This document shows, piece after piece, positions 1-8,911 of a stretch of 64,000 bases of DNA (position 1 is the first letter of the stretch; every line of letters begins with the position of its first letter). Under the pieces are notes generated by a model. It did not search any database and was not told the DNA's origin. It worked only from the letters and a program-made list of their open reading frames with translations. Source of the stretch: Streptomyces pseudovenezuelae. GTDB taxonomy: Bacteria; Actinomycetota; Actinomycetes; Streptomycetales; Streptomycetaceae. Made by a program: the position numbers and the translations under genes. The DNA lies in contig NZ_KQ948150.1 of assembly GCF_001513955.1 (NCBI RefSeq), forward strand, positions 558,001 through 622,000, in the 5' to 3' direction.

Positions 1-1061
1 GCGCGGCGATCGGCGCCACGTACACCGGGGCGTCCGGTGAACGTCCGAACCTCAACATCGTCTTCCGCGCTCCCGAATTGGCTCGGCGGATCAGTCTGGA
101 CCCAGCCGTGCAGTACTGGATCGTCAGCGCCGAGGCCTCCGGGCTGATGGGTCGGCTCGATCTGGAGGACCAGTGGTGGGCGATCGTCCAGCACGCCGAC
201 ACTCGGGCGTCAGGACCCGCCCCCGAGGCACTTGTCCGATCACTCATCGGAGGCGCCGCAGACGATCTGGAGGTACAGGTCATCGCCACTGACCGCTGGG
301 TCGCCCGGATGATGCTCGTCGACCGTTACCAGTCCGGGCGGGTCTTCCTGGTCGGCGACGCGGCCCATCTCAACCCGCCGTGGGGCGGTCACGGTTACAA
401 CACCTGCGTGGGCGACGCGGTGAACATCGCCTGGAAACTCGCCGCCGTCATCCAGGGATGGGGCGGCCCCGAGCTCCTGCGGAGTTACGAAGCCGAGCGT
501 CGGCCGGTCGCCGCGCAGACCATCGCCGACAGCGCGGCCCAGGACCGGCTGCTCGCCCCGTCCTTCACGGACGCCGACAATGCCCGGCTGGCCACCGCGC
601 TCCAGGCCAAGCGCAGCGAATTCCACAGCGAAGGCCTCGTACTCGGCTACCACTACGCCGGTTCACCCGTCATCGTCGACGACGGCTCACCGACACCGGC
701 CCACCAGCTCACCACGTACCACCCCTCAACACGCCCCGGCACCCGCCTTCCCCACACCTGGCTCCCCGACGGACGCTCCCTCTACGACCTGCTCGGCGAG
801 GGCTTCACCCTGCTGCGCCTGTCCGAGACCGCCGACCCTGCCCCGCTGCAACGGGCGGCCCATATCCGCGGGGTACCACTGACGCTGCTGGATCTCCCGG
901 AACTCGACCTGGCCGACCGATATGGCGCACCACTGTTGCTGATCCGCCCCGACCAGCACATCGCCTGGCGCGGCGACGCCACGGCCAACGCCGTCCGCGT
1001 GATCGACACGGCCCGCGGGGCGCTCACCAGGCGCTCGCCCGCCCGCGGCCGCAGACCATGA
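1..1061 (+). CDS. FAD-dependent aromatic hydroxylase (PheA/TfdB type), 5' end outside window
   Basis: The reading frame is open from the window edge (first complete codon at base 3) and about 352 residues are visible. The motif GRVFLVGDAAHLNPPWGGHG (codons near 340-395) is the second FAD-binding GD motif of class A flavoprotein monooxygenases, followed by the usual WKLAAVIQGWGGPELLRSYEAER region. The C-terminal thioredoxin-like domain of phenol hydroxylase-type enzymes is also present. Family members are usually 500-600 residues, so the missing part should hold the N-terminal GxGxxG dinucleotide fold. Such enzymes use NAD(P)H and O2 to hydroxylate phenolic rings; the substrate cannot be read from the sequence. 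The stop is 57 bases before the beta-glucosidase start, suggesting one transcript. Confidence 0.85.
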   Translation, partial: AAIGATYTGASGERPNLNIVFRAPELARRISLDPAVQYWIVSAEASGLMGRLDLEDQWWAIVQHADTRASGPAPEALVRSLIGGAADDLEVQVIATDRWVARMMLVDRYQSGRVFLVGDAAHLNPPWGGHGYNTCVGDAVNIAWKLAAVIQGWGGPELLRSYEAERRPVAAQTIADSAAQDRLLAPSFTDADNARLATALQAKRSEFHSEGLVLGYHYAGSPVIVDDGSPTPAHQLTTYHPSTRPGTRLPHTWLPDGRSLYDLLGEGFTLLRLSETADPAPLQRAAHIRGVPLTLLDLPELDLADRYGAPLLLIRPDQHIAWRGDATANAVRVIDTARGALTRRSPARGRRP

Positions 1062-1118
1062 GTGAACTCGTCACCCGCTCGCCGTCGCGGGCGGCGCCCC
1101 TCCGGAAAGGACCATCCA

Positions 1119-2330
1119 TTGATTCCCCCTTCCCACGCCCTTCCCTTCCCCGACGGCTTCCTGTGGGGAGCCTCCACCGCCGCCCACCAGATCGAGGGCA
1201 ACAACACCAACGGCGACTGGTGGGAGTTCGAACAGCGCGGCGGTTCCGCCGCCATGCGCGTCGCCGAACCCAGCGGTGACGCTGCCGACAGCTACCACCG
1301 GTGGCGCGAGGACATGGATCTGCTCGCCGGACTCGGCTTCACCGACTACCGCTTCAGTATCGAATGGGCCCGCATCGAGCCCGCCGAGGGACAGTTCTCC
1401 CGCGCGGCGCTCGCGCACTACCGGCGGATGGTCGAGGGCGCCCTCGAACGCGGCCTGCGCCCCATGGTCACGTTGCACCACTTCACCGTGCCCCGCTGGT
1501 TCGCCGAGCGCGGCGGCTGGACGGCGGACGGTGCCGCCGCTCTCTTCGAGCGGTACGTCACCGCGACCGCGCCCGTCATCAGAAGCGGCGTCCGGCATGT
1601 GTGCACCATCAACGAGCCCAACATCGCAGCGATCTTCGGTACCGTCCCGGAGTCGGGCACCGAGGCACCCGCCGCGGGCCTCCCGCTGCCTGACAAGGCT
1701 GTCGGTGACGCCCTGATCGAGGCTCACCACCTCGCCAGGGTCGCCGTCAAGGCGATCTCCGCCGACATCCAGGTCGGCTGGTCCGTCGCCAACCTGTCCT
1801 ACCAGGCTCTGCCCGGTGCCGAGGAGTTGGCAGCGGCCTACCGACACCCCCGCGAGGACGTGTTCCTGGAGGCCGCCCGCGGCGACGACTGGATCGGCGT
1901 CCAGTCCTACACCCGCACCAGGGTCGGCCCGGACGGCCCCCTCCCCGTGCCCGACGACGCCGAACGCACCCTCACCGGCTGGGAGTACTACCCCCGAGCC
2001 GTCGGCCACGCGCTGCGGCACACCGCCGAGATCGTCGGCGCCGTCCCGTTGATCGTCACCGAGAACGGCATCGCCACCGGCGACGACAGCCGCCGCATCG
2101 ACTACACCACCGGCGCGCTCATGGAAGTCGCGGCCGCTCTGGAGGACGGCATCGACGTGCGCGGCTACCTGCACTGGAGCGCCCTCGACAACTACGAGTG
2201 GGGCTCCTACAAGCCCACCTTTGGCCTCATCGCCGTAGACCCCCACACCTTCGAGCGCACCCCCAAACCGTCAGCTGCCTGGCTCGGCGGCCTCGGCCGC
2301 AGCCGGATGTTGCCGCGGGCCGGCTCGTAG
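1119..2330 (+). CDS. GH1 family beta-glucosidase
   Basis: This is a 403-residue glycoside hydrolase family 1 protein. The N-terminal GH1 signature FLWGASTAAHQIEGNN, the acid/base glutamate in TINEPN (about E166) and the nucleophile in LIVTENGIA (about E315) are all present, as is the HWSALDNYEWGSYKPTFGL segment near the C-terminus. I chose TTG at 1119 because GGAAAGG lies 8-9 bases before it and the protein then begins just before the GH1 fold; a GTG at 1062 in the same frame would add 19 Arg-rich residues with no family similarity. There is no signal peptide, so it probably acts on imported glucosides. It sits directly behind a phenol-type hydroxylase, which is consistent with deglucosylation of an aromatic glucoside before ring oxidation (inference). 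Confidence 0.9.
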   Translation: MIPPSHALPFPDGFLWGASTAAHQIEGNNTNGDWWEFEQRGGSAAMRVAEPSGDAADSYHRWREDMDLLAGLGFTDYRFSIEWARIEPAEGQFSRAALAHYRRMVEGALERGLRPMVTLHHFTVPRWFAERGGWTADGAAALFERYVTATAPVIRSGVRHVCTINEPNIAAIFGTVPESGTEAPAAGLPLPDKAVGDALIEAHHLARVAVKAISADIQVGWSVANLSYQALPGAEELAAAYRHPREDVFLEAARGDDWIGVQSYTRTRVGPDGPLPVPDDAERTLTGWEYYPRAVGHALRHTAEIVGAVPLIVTENGIATGDDSRRIDYTTGALMEVAAALEDGIDVRGYLHWSALDNYEWGSYKPTFGLIAVDPHTFERTPKPSAAWLGGLGRSRMLPRAGS

Positions 2331-2647
2331 GGCGGTACAACGGACAAGGACGTCGCGGAGCGACCGGCCAGGGACGCCACTTGACGGTACGTCAGAAACC
2401 GGAACAGGCCTGCTGCCCAACCCTCGGCACGGGCGGCTGGAGTCAAGCCTCCGTCTCGTCCGTGCCCTCATAGCGGACGCCGGACATGACGAGTTCGCCG
2501 CGCGCGCACCAGATCCCGTAGAGGGCGCCCCGTGAAGCCCCCGGCAAGCTCGGTGGACAAGTGAGTCGGTCTCCGGCCCGCATGTGCGACTCTGCATCGA
2601 CTCTTGGGCACTGTGCAGGAGGCGTCGCGGCGGCTGGTCGCTGGCCA
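2331..2647. other. Convergent intergenic stretch, no gene seen
   Basis: This 317-base gap lies between the converging GH1 gene and the sensor kinase. Open frames here have shadow-like, Arg/Ser-rich composition and no recognisable family. The response regulator that normally follows a NarL-type sensor kinase is absent from this position. Confidence 0.5.
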
Positions 2648-4021
2648 TCAGCACGGTGGTTGTCGCAGGAGTTCTCCCGATGCTTCCGGTGCGGGCGCCG
2701 CCTCCAGCACGACGTCCACGACCCAGCCGTACCCTGTGTCGCGCGGGCCGATGATCACGGTGCCCCCGTACATGGCGGCTCGCTGGCGGATGCCGACCAG
2801 GCCATGGCCTGACGCGTGTTCATGTGCGGCCGCCTTCGGTGGTGGGGGAGCCCCGGGGGGTATGCCGGTGTCGACGACTCGGATCCGTACCTCTCCCGCC
2901 TCCGCGGTGATGTCGACCTCTGCGGCCGCGCTGGTCCCCGCGTGCTTGAGCGCGTTGGTCAGCGACTCCTGCACAATGCGGTACACGGTGAGCTGTACGC
3001 CGTCGCCCAGCGAGTCGAGACCGCCCACCGTCCGGTAGGCCACGGGCAGGCCCGCTGCGCGTACCCGGGCCATCAGGGGGTCCAGATCGCGGATGCCGGG
3101 CTGGGGGCTGAGTGCCCTTTCCTCGTCCTGTGCCTCGCGCAGGACGCCCAGCACCCGTCGCAGCTCGCTCATGGCCTGGCGGCCGGTGTCGGCGAGGATG
3201 CGCAGCGCGTCGGTGGACCGCTCGCCGCGGTTGGCGGCCAGGATCGCGGCGCCGTCGGCGAGGCTGACCATGACGGAGAGGTTGTGGCCGACGATGTCGT
3301 GCATCTCACCGGCGACACGGGAGCGCTCGGCGGCCGCGGTGAGTTGCACACGTTGGTCCTGCTCGACCTCCAGCCGTCTCGCGCGGTCCTCCAGCGCTGC
3401 CAGATACATCCGTTGGACGCGAAGTGTCAGGCCGACGGCGATGGACGCCGTGACCGTGCCCAGCATGAGGAAGCTGCCGACGAAGGGATGCTCGGTCGGA
3501 GCCAGGACGAAGACGACCAGGATCGCCTCGACGACGGTCAGAGCGGCTGCCCAGCCCAGCATCCGCAGCGAACCGTTCCGGGCCAGGGTGTACAGGGCGA
3601 TGAGTGCGCCGGCGCTCGCCGGCAACCAGACACCCATCGTCCACTGGGCAAGGGAGACTGCCGCGATCACGAAGTAGGTGAGGGCCGGGGCCTTGCGGCG
3701 CCACCACAGCGGAACGACGAGAGCGGCGAGGCAGCCGAACAGGATGCCGGAGGTGAGTTGTTCACGAGTGGTGGTGTCCCCGAGAGGGGCGTTGCCGTCG
3801 CCCCGGAGCAGAACCGGCAGGCTGATCAGAGCGACGGCCAGAACCACCGTGGTGTCGAGCAGCCACGGATGTCGGCGGTCCAGTCGCTGTCGGCGCCCCT
3901 GGTCGCGCAGCAGCCGGCCGAGCAGCGGATGCGCCCAGGCGGCGTCGAACCCGAGGGACGGCGGGACGGCTGCCGTCCCCCCGGTGCCGGCCGCGGCGGC
4001 CGGCGAACGGTGCGGACTCAT
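2648..4021 (-). CDS. NarL-type sensor histidine kinase, apparently orphan
   Basis: This is a membrane histidine kinase of about 457 residues. Its N-terminal half has several hydrophobic segments (one begins LLDTTVVLAVALISLPVLL). It is followed by a HisKA_3 dimerisation box with the phospho-acceptor His in GEMHDIVGHNLSV, and a HATPase_c domain with the N box QESLTNALKHA and G box GHGLVGIRQRAAMYGG. Such kinases normally pair with a LuxR-type response regulator encoded just downstream, often after an ABC transporter; here no regulator follows. ATG at 4021 is preferred; TTG at 4030 is an in-frame alternative. The gene starts just behind a broken ABC-ATPase stub, suggesting the locus has lost its partner genes. 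Confidence 0.85.
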   Translation of the reverse strand: MSPHRSPAAAAGTGGTAAVPPSLGFDAAWAHPLLGRLLRDQGRRQRLDRRHPWLLDTTVVLAVALISLPVLLRGDGNAPLGDTTTREQLTSGILFGCLAALVVPLWWRRKAPALTYFVIAAVSLAQWTMGVWLPASAGALIALYTLARNGSLRMLGWAAALTVVEAILVVFVLAPTEHPFVGSFLMLGTVTASIAVGLTLRVQRMYLAALEDRARRLEVEQDQRVQLTAAAERSRVAGEMHDIVGHNLSVMVSLADGAAILAANRGERSTDALRILADTGRQAMSELRRVLGVLREAQDEERALSPQPGIRDLDPLMARVRAAGLPVAYRTVGGLDSLGDGVQLTVYRIVQESLTNALKHAGTSAAAEVDITAEAGEVRIRVVDTGIPPGAPPPPKAAAHEHASGHGLVGIRQRAAMYGGTVIIGPRDTGYGWVVDVVLEAAPAPEASGELLRQPPC

Positions 4022-4026
4022 GGCCT

Positions 4027-4152
4027 TCAACGTCCTCGTCGCCGGATCACGCGCCTGAGGAGCGGTGCGGGACGTGGACGGCCTGGCCTGCGCCGCTGGC
4101 GAAGTACCGCCTTGTCGCCGTACCGCTCCGTCAGCTGACGTACCTCGATCAT
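4027..4152 (-). pseudogene. Stub of an ABC transporter ATP-binding gene
   Basis: Starting at ATG 4152, the frame reads MIEVRQLTERYGDKAV, a typical first 16 residues of a drug-type ABC ATPase. Similarity then stops and the frame closes after about 41 residues with an Arg-rich tail. No Walker A, signature or Walker B motif exists in any frame before the kinase start. A purine-rich GGAAGGG lies upstream. The simplest reading is a deletion that removed most of the ATPase and the permease and brought the stub next to the sensor kinase (inference). It could instead be a chance short reading frame, but the match to the family start is good. Confidence 0.6.
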
Positions 4153-4268
4153 GGGGTCGGCCCTTCCTGTCTCGAACTCGGCCGCGGACACCTCTCGGTG
4201 TCTGCGTTCGAAGCTACGAGTGCGGCAGGGCCGAACCCTGGGACCACGGGGGAATCTTTGGCGCCGGA

Positions 4269-4286
4269 GTGGTACCCGAGTACCAC
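4269..4286. promoter_or_regulatory. Inverted repeat upstream of the ABC stub, likely operator
   Basis: GTGGTAC-CCGA-GTACCAC is a perfect 7-base inverted repeat about 115 bases upstream of the ABC stub start. Palindromes of this kind commonly precede kinase-linked ABC operons in actinomycetes, where the cognate response regulator binds. Here the regulator is missing, so the site may be vestigial or served by another regulator. Confidence 0.45.
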
Positions 4287-4414
4287 CCGGCACCAGGCGC
4301 GACCTCCGGACAATGACGGGTCGGCGCCCCTTCCAAGCGGATGCGGGGCGCCCACTCTCGCAATGCCCGCCCGCCGATGGTCCAACGACACCCCCCGCGC
4401 CACATTCGAAAGCC

Positions 4415-5974
4415 TCAGCCCGCGTCACCGCGCGAAGCCGAGACGGCCCGGTCCAAGGTCGCGTGGTCGGCCCAGTTCCCGTGGAAGCCGAAGGGGACGC
4501 GGCTCGGGAGCTTGACCCTCGCGAGAGGAGTACGGCGCAGGTCGGCGGAGTCGTGGACGAGCAGCTCGGACAGCCCGGTGAGGCGGTTCCACCACAGGGT
4601 CAGCAGGTAACCGTCGTCCTCGGAGGTGGCGTTCTCGCGGGCCACGAAGACGGGTTCACCGGGGCTGGTCAGCGCCTCGGGGCCCTCGATCACGGTCGTG
4701 GCGTCGCGCAGGTAGTCGTGCTTGGCCAGGCCGTCGCTCATGGTGTCCTCGGCCAGCGCTCGCGTGGTGACGAAGTAGCCGTAGCGGTGCTCGCGGCCGG
4801 TGTACGCGTCGTTGATCCGCGGGAACTCACCGGCGACACCGCTGGTCGTCTCCTCCGTCGCCCTTCCGGTCGCCAGGTCGACGCGCCAGCGGTGGGGCAG
4901 GGCGGGCGGGAACCAGGAGTGCGAGGTGACGGGGGTGTCGAGCCGGTCGGCCGGAGTGCCCAGACGGGTGATGCGGTGCCCGTCGACGATGACCTGCCCG
5001 TCGCGCTCGTAGGCGTTGTAGAAGTGGGTGTTGGCCCAGTGGCCGCCCACCTCGTGCCAGGTGACGGCATGAGTGCGGCGGTCCATGAGCACGATCTGCA
5101 CCCCGTGCGGGAGCGATGCCTCGTCCCAGACGACTCCAGGCTTTCCCTGCATGATGTGGTCCAGCCGGAACTGGGCCGGGGTGACGAAGAAGATCGCGTA
5201 GTTGTCGCTGACGGCGAAGTCGTGCATCAGCACGGGGACTTTGATGTCGAGGCTGTGGCTTTCCACGACGTGCCCGGTCTTCACGTCGGCCCGGTACCAG
5301 GTGATGACGGGCCCGGTCGCGGCGAAGAAGAGCATGTCTCCGTTGTCGGGGTCGATCTTGTAGTGGGCGGTGCACAGCACGTCGATGCCGCCGTGGAAAT
5401 CGTGGGTGCCGTACGTCTCCAGCGTCTCGGGGTGCATCGCGTACGGCAGACCGCCCTCGTAGTAGACGAGCAGGTGGTCACCGAAGACGCCGACGTTGGT
5501 GTTCGCCACGTTCTTCGCGGGTGGAGCGCCCTGGGGGAGCGGACCGGGGATGCCGCCGTTGGCGAATCCGCTGTAGACGGCCTTGCCCTGCTCGACCTCG
5601 AACTTCATCGAATCGGTCATCACCCAGCGGGTGCGGAACGCGGCCCGGCCCTCGCGCAGGTAGATGCCGCACACCATGCCGTCGCCCTCCCACCAGTGAT
5701 AGCGGCCGGGATCACGAGGCTGGAAACGGGGGTTGGACGAGACCCGGAACAGGGCCCCCGCCAGGTCGGCCGGGAGCTCCCCGTCCACCTCCAGGTCGTA
5801 GGCCTCGGTCTCCTCCGTCCAGGGGGTGAAGGGGCCGTCGAGGAACTTGTTGTGGTGCGCCCAGCCGGCGGCGTCCTGCGCCAGCCGTGGTACCGACGGC
5901 CGGATCGCGGCACGCGGCGCGATCGTCATCGGGTCGGGTGGGACCAGACCCGGGCCGGAGGTGACTGAGGTCAT
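4415..5974 (-). CDS. Carotenoid oxygenase family dioxygenase (lignostilbene dioxygenase-like), CCO1
   Basis: This 519-residue non-heme iron(II) dioxygenase belongs to the carotenoid cleavage/RPE65/lignostilbene family. The four iron-binding histidines are visible: H204 (TAHYKID), H251 (LMHDFAV), H317 (NTHFYNAY) and H498 (GFHGNW). The N-terminal pattern GPFTPWTEETEAYDLEVDG and GDGMVCG are typical. Family members split a C=C bond with O2 into two carbonyl products; bacterial non-carotenoid members act on stilbenes (lignostilbene, resveratrol) or isoeugenol. The gene is 84 bases behind aldehyde dehydrogenase 1, which could oxidise the aldehyde products. A GGAG lies about 9 bases before the ATG. 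It shares its promoter with ALDH1 (operator pair at 7603-7640). Substrate is not determined. Confidence 0.9.
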   Translation of the reverse strand: MTSVTSGPGLVPPDPMTIAPRAAIRPSVPRLAQDAAGWAHHNKFLDGPFTPWTEETEAYDLEVDGELPADLAGALFRVSSNPRFQPRDPGRYHWWEGDGMVCGIYLREGRAAFRTRWVMTDSMKFEVEQGKAVYSGFANGGIPGPLPQGAPPAKNVANTNVGVFGDHLLVYYEGGLPYAMHPETLETYGTHDFHGGIDVLCTAHYKIDPDNGDMLFFAATGPVITWYRADVKTGHVVESHSLDIKVPVLMHDFAVSDNYAIFFVTPAQFRLDHIMQGKPGVVWDEASLPHGVQIVLMDRRTHAVTWHEVGGHWANTHFYNAYERDGQVIVDGHRITRLGTPADRLDTPVTSHSWFPPALPHRWRVDLATGRATEETTSGVAGEFPRINDAYTGREHRYGYFVTTRALAEDTMSDGLAKHDYLRDATTVIEGPEALTSPGEPVFVARENATSEDDGYLLTLWWNRLTGLSELLVHDSADLRRTPLARVKLPSRVPFGFHGNWADHATLDRAVSASRGDAG

Positions 5975-6058
5975 CGGAGTGCTCCAAGTGCGGGTGGGAG
6001 AGTCGGTCTGCGGGAGCGGGGTCGTGCCGGCCGGGCCGTCCTGCCGGGGAGGCCGTGG

Positions 6059-7522
6059 TCAGAACGGGTACTGGGGGATCTCCTGGCGGACGGTCACCCA
6101 CTGCTGCTCGGTGAATGCCTCAAGGTTGGCGGCGGCGCCTCCGTGGCGGGAGCCGTTGCCCGAGTCGCCGACGCCGCCGAACGGGATGGTCGGCTCGTCG
6201 TTCACGGTCTGGTCGTTGATGTGCACAAGGCCCGTCGGGATGCGGTCGGCCAGCGCCAGGCCCTTGGCCACATCGCGCGTCAGGATGCCCAGCGAGAGCC
6301 CGTACGCGCTGTCGGAGGCCAGCCGGGCGGCCTCGTCTAGATCCCGGAAGGCCACCACGGGTGCGACAGGACCGAAGATCTCCTCCGCGTAGGCGGGGGC
6401 GGTGACCGGGACGTCGGCCAGGACGGTGGGCCGGTGGAACAGGCCCTCATGGGTACCACCGGCGGCGAGCCGCGCTCCCGCGGTGACACTGTCGGAGACC
6501 ACCGCCTGGGTGGCCCGCAGCTGCCCCTCGTCGATCATGGGGCCCATCAGGACCGTGCCGGTCATCGGATCGCCCACGGGTGTCGCGTCGGCGCGCTCGG
6601 CGAGGCGGGCCGTGTACTCCTCGGCGATCGAGGCGTGCACGAGATGACGGCTGGTGGCCATGCAGACCTGCCCCGCGTTGAAGAAGGAGCCGAAAGCGCC
6701 CGCGGACACCGCCTTGTCCAGGTCGGCGTCGTCCAGGACGATCAGCGCCGAGTTGCCGCCCAGCTCCAGGTGGACCCGCTTGAGCCGCTGCGCGGCTGCC
6801 GTCGCGATGGCCTTCCCCGCGCGGGTGGACCCGGTGAAGGCGATGACGGGCACGCGCGGGTGGTCCACCAGCGCCGCGCCGACGGCTGCGCCACCGGGCA
6901 GGACGTGCAGGACGCCCTCGGGAAGCCCTGCTTCCTCGAAGACCCGCGCGATGGTGACACCGCCGCAGACCGCGGTGCGCGGATCGGGCTTGAGGACGAC
7001 CGCGTTGCCCAGGGCCAGCGCCGGGGCCACCGCACGCATGGCCAGCAGCATCGGCGCGTTGAACGGCGAGATGACACCGACCACGCCCACCGGGCGCCGC
7101 CGCGAGAACGACAGACGGTCCTGGGCCGACCGGAGCACTTCACCGAAGGGCGCCGCGGCGAGTGCGGCGGCCTCGTAGCACTCCTCGGCCCCACCGTCGC
7201 TCGCCTGGGTGTCCGCGAACAGCCGCGGGGCGCCCGACTCGCGCACGATCCACTCCGCGACCTCCGCCTGGTGCTTCGCGAACAGGGCTCCGGCGCGCCG
7301 CAGCACCTGCGCCCGCTCGATGTACGGGAGCGCCGCCCACGCGCGCTGGGCCTGCTCCGCGTGCGTCACAGCCCGGTCCAGGTCGGTGGGAGCGGCTGCG
7401 CCGACGCGGCCCAGCGTCTTTCCGGTCGCCGGCTCGGTGGAGTCGTACGGCTCACCCGAGCCCTTGACCCATCCGCCCGAGAAGATCCGCCCTTGCCAGT
7501 CGACAGCATCGAGGAGGGTCAT
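6059..7522 (-). CDS. Aldehyde dehydrogenase, benzaldehyde/vanillin dehydrogenase-like (ALDH1)
   Basis: This is a 487-residue NAD(P)-dependent aldehyde dehydrogenase. The catalytic Cys lies in FFNAGQVCMATS and the general base Glu in HLELGGNSALIV; the Rossmann motif GSTRAGKAI and the substrate-tunnel motif GVVGVISPFNAPMLLAMR are present. The sequence style (SRRRPVGVVGVISPFNAP, EEIFGPVAPVVAFRD) is that of the aromatic aldehyde dehydrogenases acting on benzaldehyde, vanillin or salicylaldehyde. First gene of a two-gene operon with CCO1, preceded by the tandem operator at 7603-7640, which supports removal of aryl aldehydes produced by the dioxygenase. Confidence 0.9.
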   Translation of the reverse strand: MTLLDAVDWQGRIFSGGWVKGSGEPYDSTEPATGKTLGRVGAAAPTDLDRAVTHAEQAQRAWAALPYIERAQVLRRAGALFAKHQAEVAEWIVRESGAPRLFADTQASDGGAEECYEAAALAAAPFGEVLRSAQDRLSFSRRRPVGVVGVISPFNAPMLLAMRAVAPALALGNAVVLKPDPRTAVCGGVTIARVFEEAGLPEGVLHVLPGGAAVGAALVDHPRVPVIAFTGSTRAGKAIATAAAQRLKRVHLELGGNSALIVLDDADLDKAVSAGAFGSFFNAGQVCMATSRHLVHASIAEEYTARLAERADATPVGDPMTGTVLMGPMIDEGQLRATQAVVSDSVTAGARLAAGGTHEGLFHRPTVLADVPVTAPAYAEEIFGPVAPVVAFRDLDEAARLASDSAYGLSLGILTRDVAKGLALADRIPTGLVHINDQTVNDEPTIPFGGVGDSGNGSRHGGAAANLEAFTEQQWVTVRQEIPQYPF

Positions 7523-7602
7523 GGTGTTCCGTTCTGCGTAGGTGACGTAGGAAGGCGCGCCGTCTGCGCCGCCCGTCGGCCCGGAGTCACGAGGACATTG
7601 CC

Positions 7603-7640
7603 GTCCCGTTAAATAGGACTCACACCTTGATTAACAGGAC
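7603..7640 (-). promoter_or_regulatory. Tandem operator A (ALDH1-CCO1)
   Basis: Two 17-base imperfect palindromes, GTCCCGTTAAATAGGAC (7603-7619) and ACCTTGATTAACAGGAC (7624-7640), start 21 bases apart, 80-120 bases upstream of ALDH1. They match the window-wide pattern GTCCYR-N5-CRGGAC. The flanking DNA is unusually A/T rich for this genome, as expected for a promoter. Confidence 0.7.
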
Positions 7641-7954
7641 AAGACTCGGGAATGTCAAGCGATATGTCCAAGGTGGTGGTGCCGGATCTGCGTGTCGGCA
7701 TGACGACTTCCGCGGCGGCGTCACCGGTCCTGGTGCCGGCATTGTGTGGCGGTGCTGGGCACTGGGTGAACGAGCAACTTGCCGTATAGAGCGGTATCGC
7801 CTAGTTCGTCTTCAAATGCGACTCATACGGGGAGGCGTCGAAGCTGTGGCCGAGGTCGACGCCTCGGCCCGGAGACAGCCGAAGTACCGGGACCGCAGTC
7901 GGCGGCCCCGGTATCAACCATGGGCGGGACACATCGTTCAGTGAAGGCAGGACG

Positions 7955-7998
7955 CCGCCAGGCTCGGGAGGAGTGTGCCGCTTCCCCGAGCCTGGCGG
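7955..7998 (-). terminator. Hairpin terminator downstream of IclR 1
   Basis: CCGCCAGGCTCGGG (7955-7968) pairs perfectly with CCCGAGCCTGGCGG (7985-7998) across a 16-base loop. It lies about 76 bases after the IclR stop, at the end of the VOC-hydroxylase-FAH-IclR operon, and has no U tract, as is usual in Streptomyces. The remaining bases 7641-7954 hold no gene I can recognise. Confidence 0.7.
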
Positions 7999-8074
7999 GT
8001 CCCCGGTCGGTTCGTTCCTTCTCTCCGGCCCGAACCGCCGTAGTGTGCACACCTCGTCCGGCACCGCCCAGGTG

Positions 8075-8911
8075 TCAGCCCCCGACGGCGGTCAGCCGCT
8101 CGCTGATCTCCCGTGCCGTCTCCTGAACCTTCCGGGCCAGCTCCGCCTCCGCCTCGGGGAACACACGAGAGGCCAGGGCCGCGATGCTCACCGCCGCCAC
8201 CACCTGCTGCTTCTCGTCGCGGACGGGAGCGGCGACACCCATCACGTCGGCGTCGAGCTCGCCACGAGTGACCGAGTAGCCGGCGCGCCGGATGTGGGCC
8301 AGTCGCTGCATGAGCGTGTCGACGTCCGTGAGCGTGGCGGGAGTGAAACGGCGCAGGTCCGCGGATTCAAGAAGCCGTCGGGCGTCTTCGTCGGGGATCC
8401 AGGCCAGCAGGACGAGTGCCGCCGCACCCGCGTTGAGGGGGAGCGTGCTGCCCCTCTCGTAGGAGATGCGCACGGCGCCCGTCCCGGCCTCTGCCCGGTC
8501 GACGCACACGACGAGCTCTCCGGTCCGCCTGGTGAGCAGGACCGTCTCCCGCACATCCTCGGCGAGTGTCGTCATCGCCGGGAGGGCGACTTCCGACAGG
8601 CCGTAGCTGCGGCGTGCCAGCCGTGCGATCTCCATGACGCGCAGGCCCAGCCGGAAGCCTCCACCCGGCGCCTCTTCCAGGAAGCGGCTGTTCACGAGGC
8701 TCTGGAGGTACCGGTACGCGGTTGAGCGAGCCACGCCGAGTCGCTCGGCCACTGCGGTGCCGGAGACGACGAGGTGGGTGTCGGTGAACATGAGCAGGAT
8801 GTCCAGGGCTCGGTCGGCCGTGGAGTTACGCTCGCGATAGCTGGTGGACGCTGTTCCTGACATGCGAGACATCGTAACGGGTGGTGGGGTGTCTTGGGCA
8901 CCAGGCGTCAC
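8075..8911 (-). CDS. IclR family transcriptional regulator 1
   Basis: This is a 278-residue (from GTG 8911) IclR regulator with an N-terminal winged helix (ALDILLMFTDTHLVVSGTAV, then RLGVARSTAYRYLQSLV) and a C-terminal IclR effector domain (VRETVLLTRRTGELVVCVD through GVAAPVRDEKQQVVAAVSIA). The GTG start overlaps the FAH stop as GTGA, implying translational coupling; ATG starts about 14-17 codons later are possible and would leave a more typical leader. IclR proteins often control aromatic catabolism and bind effectors such as aryl acids. As last gene of an operon that itself carries a tandem GTCCYR-N5-CRGGAC site, it is the leading candidate for the regulon's regulator, with autoregulation (inference). 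Confidence 0.9.
   Translation of the reverse strand: MTPGAQDTPPPVTMSRMSGTASTSYRERNSTADRALDILLMFTDTHLVVSGTAVAERLGVARSTAYRYLQSLVNSRFLEEAPGGGFRLGLRVMEIARLARRSYGLSEVALPAMTTLAEDVRETVLLTRRTGELVVCVDRAEAGTGAVRISYERGSTLPLNAGAAALVLLAWIPDEDARRLLESADLRRFTPATLTDVDTLMQRLAHIRRAGYSVTRGELDADVMGVAAPVRDEKQQVVAAVSIAALASRVFPEAEAELARKVQETAREISERLTAVGG

Noticed and set aside
1062..1118. GTG 1062 as start of the GH1 gene
   Set aside because: It adds an Arg-rich leader without family similarity; TTG 1119 has a well-placed GGAAAGG.
2816..4138. Long plus-strand frame opposite the sensor kinase, and other long antisense frames opposite ALDH, CCO, MMPL, chitinase and Rieske genes
   Set aside because: These are antisense shadows typical of high-GC DNA; the opposite strand carries clear conserved motifs and the shadows do not.
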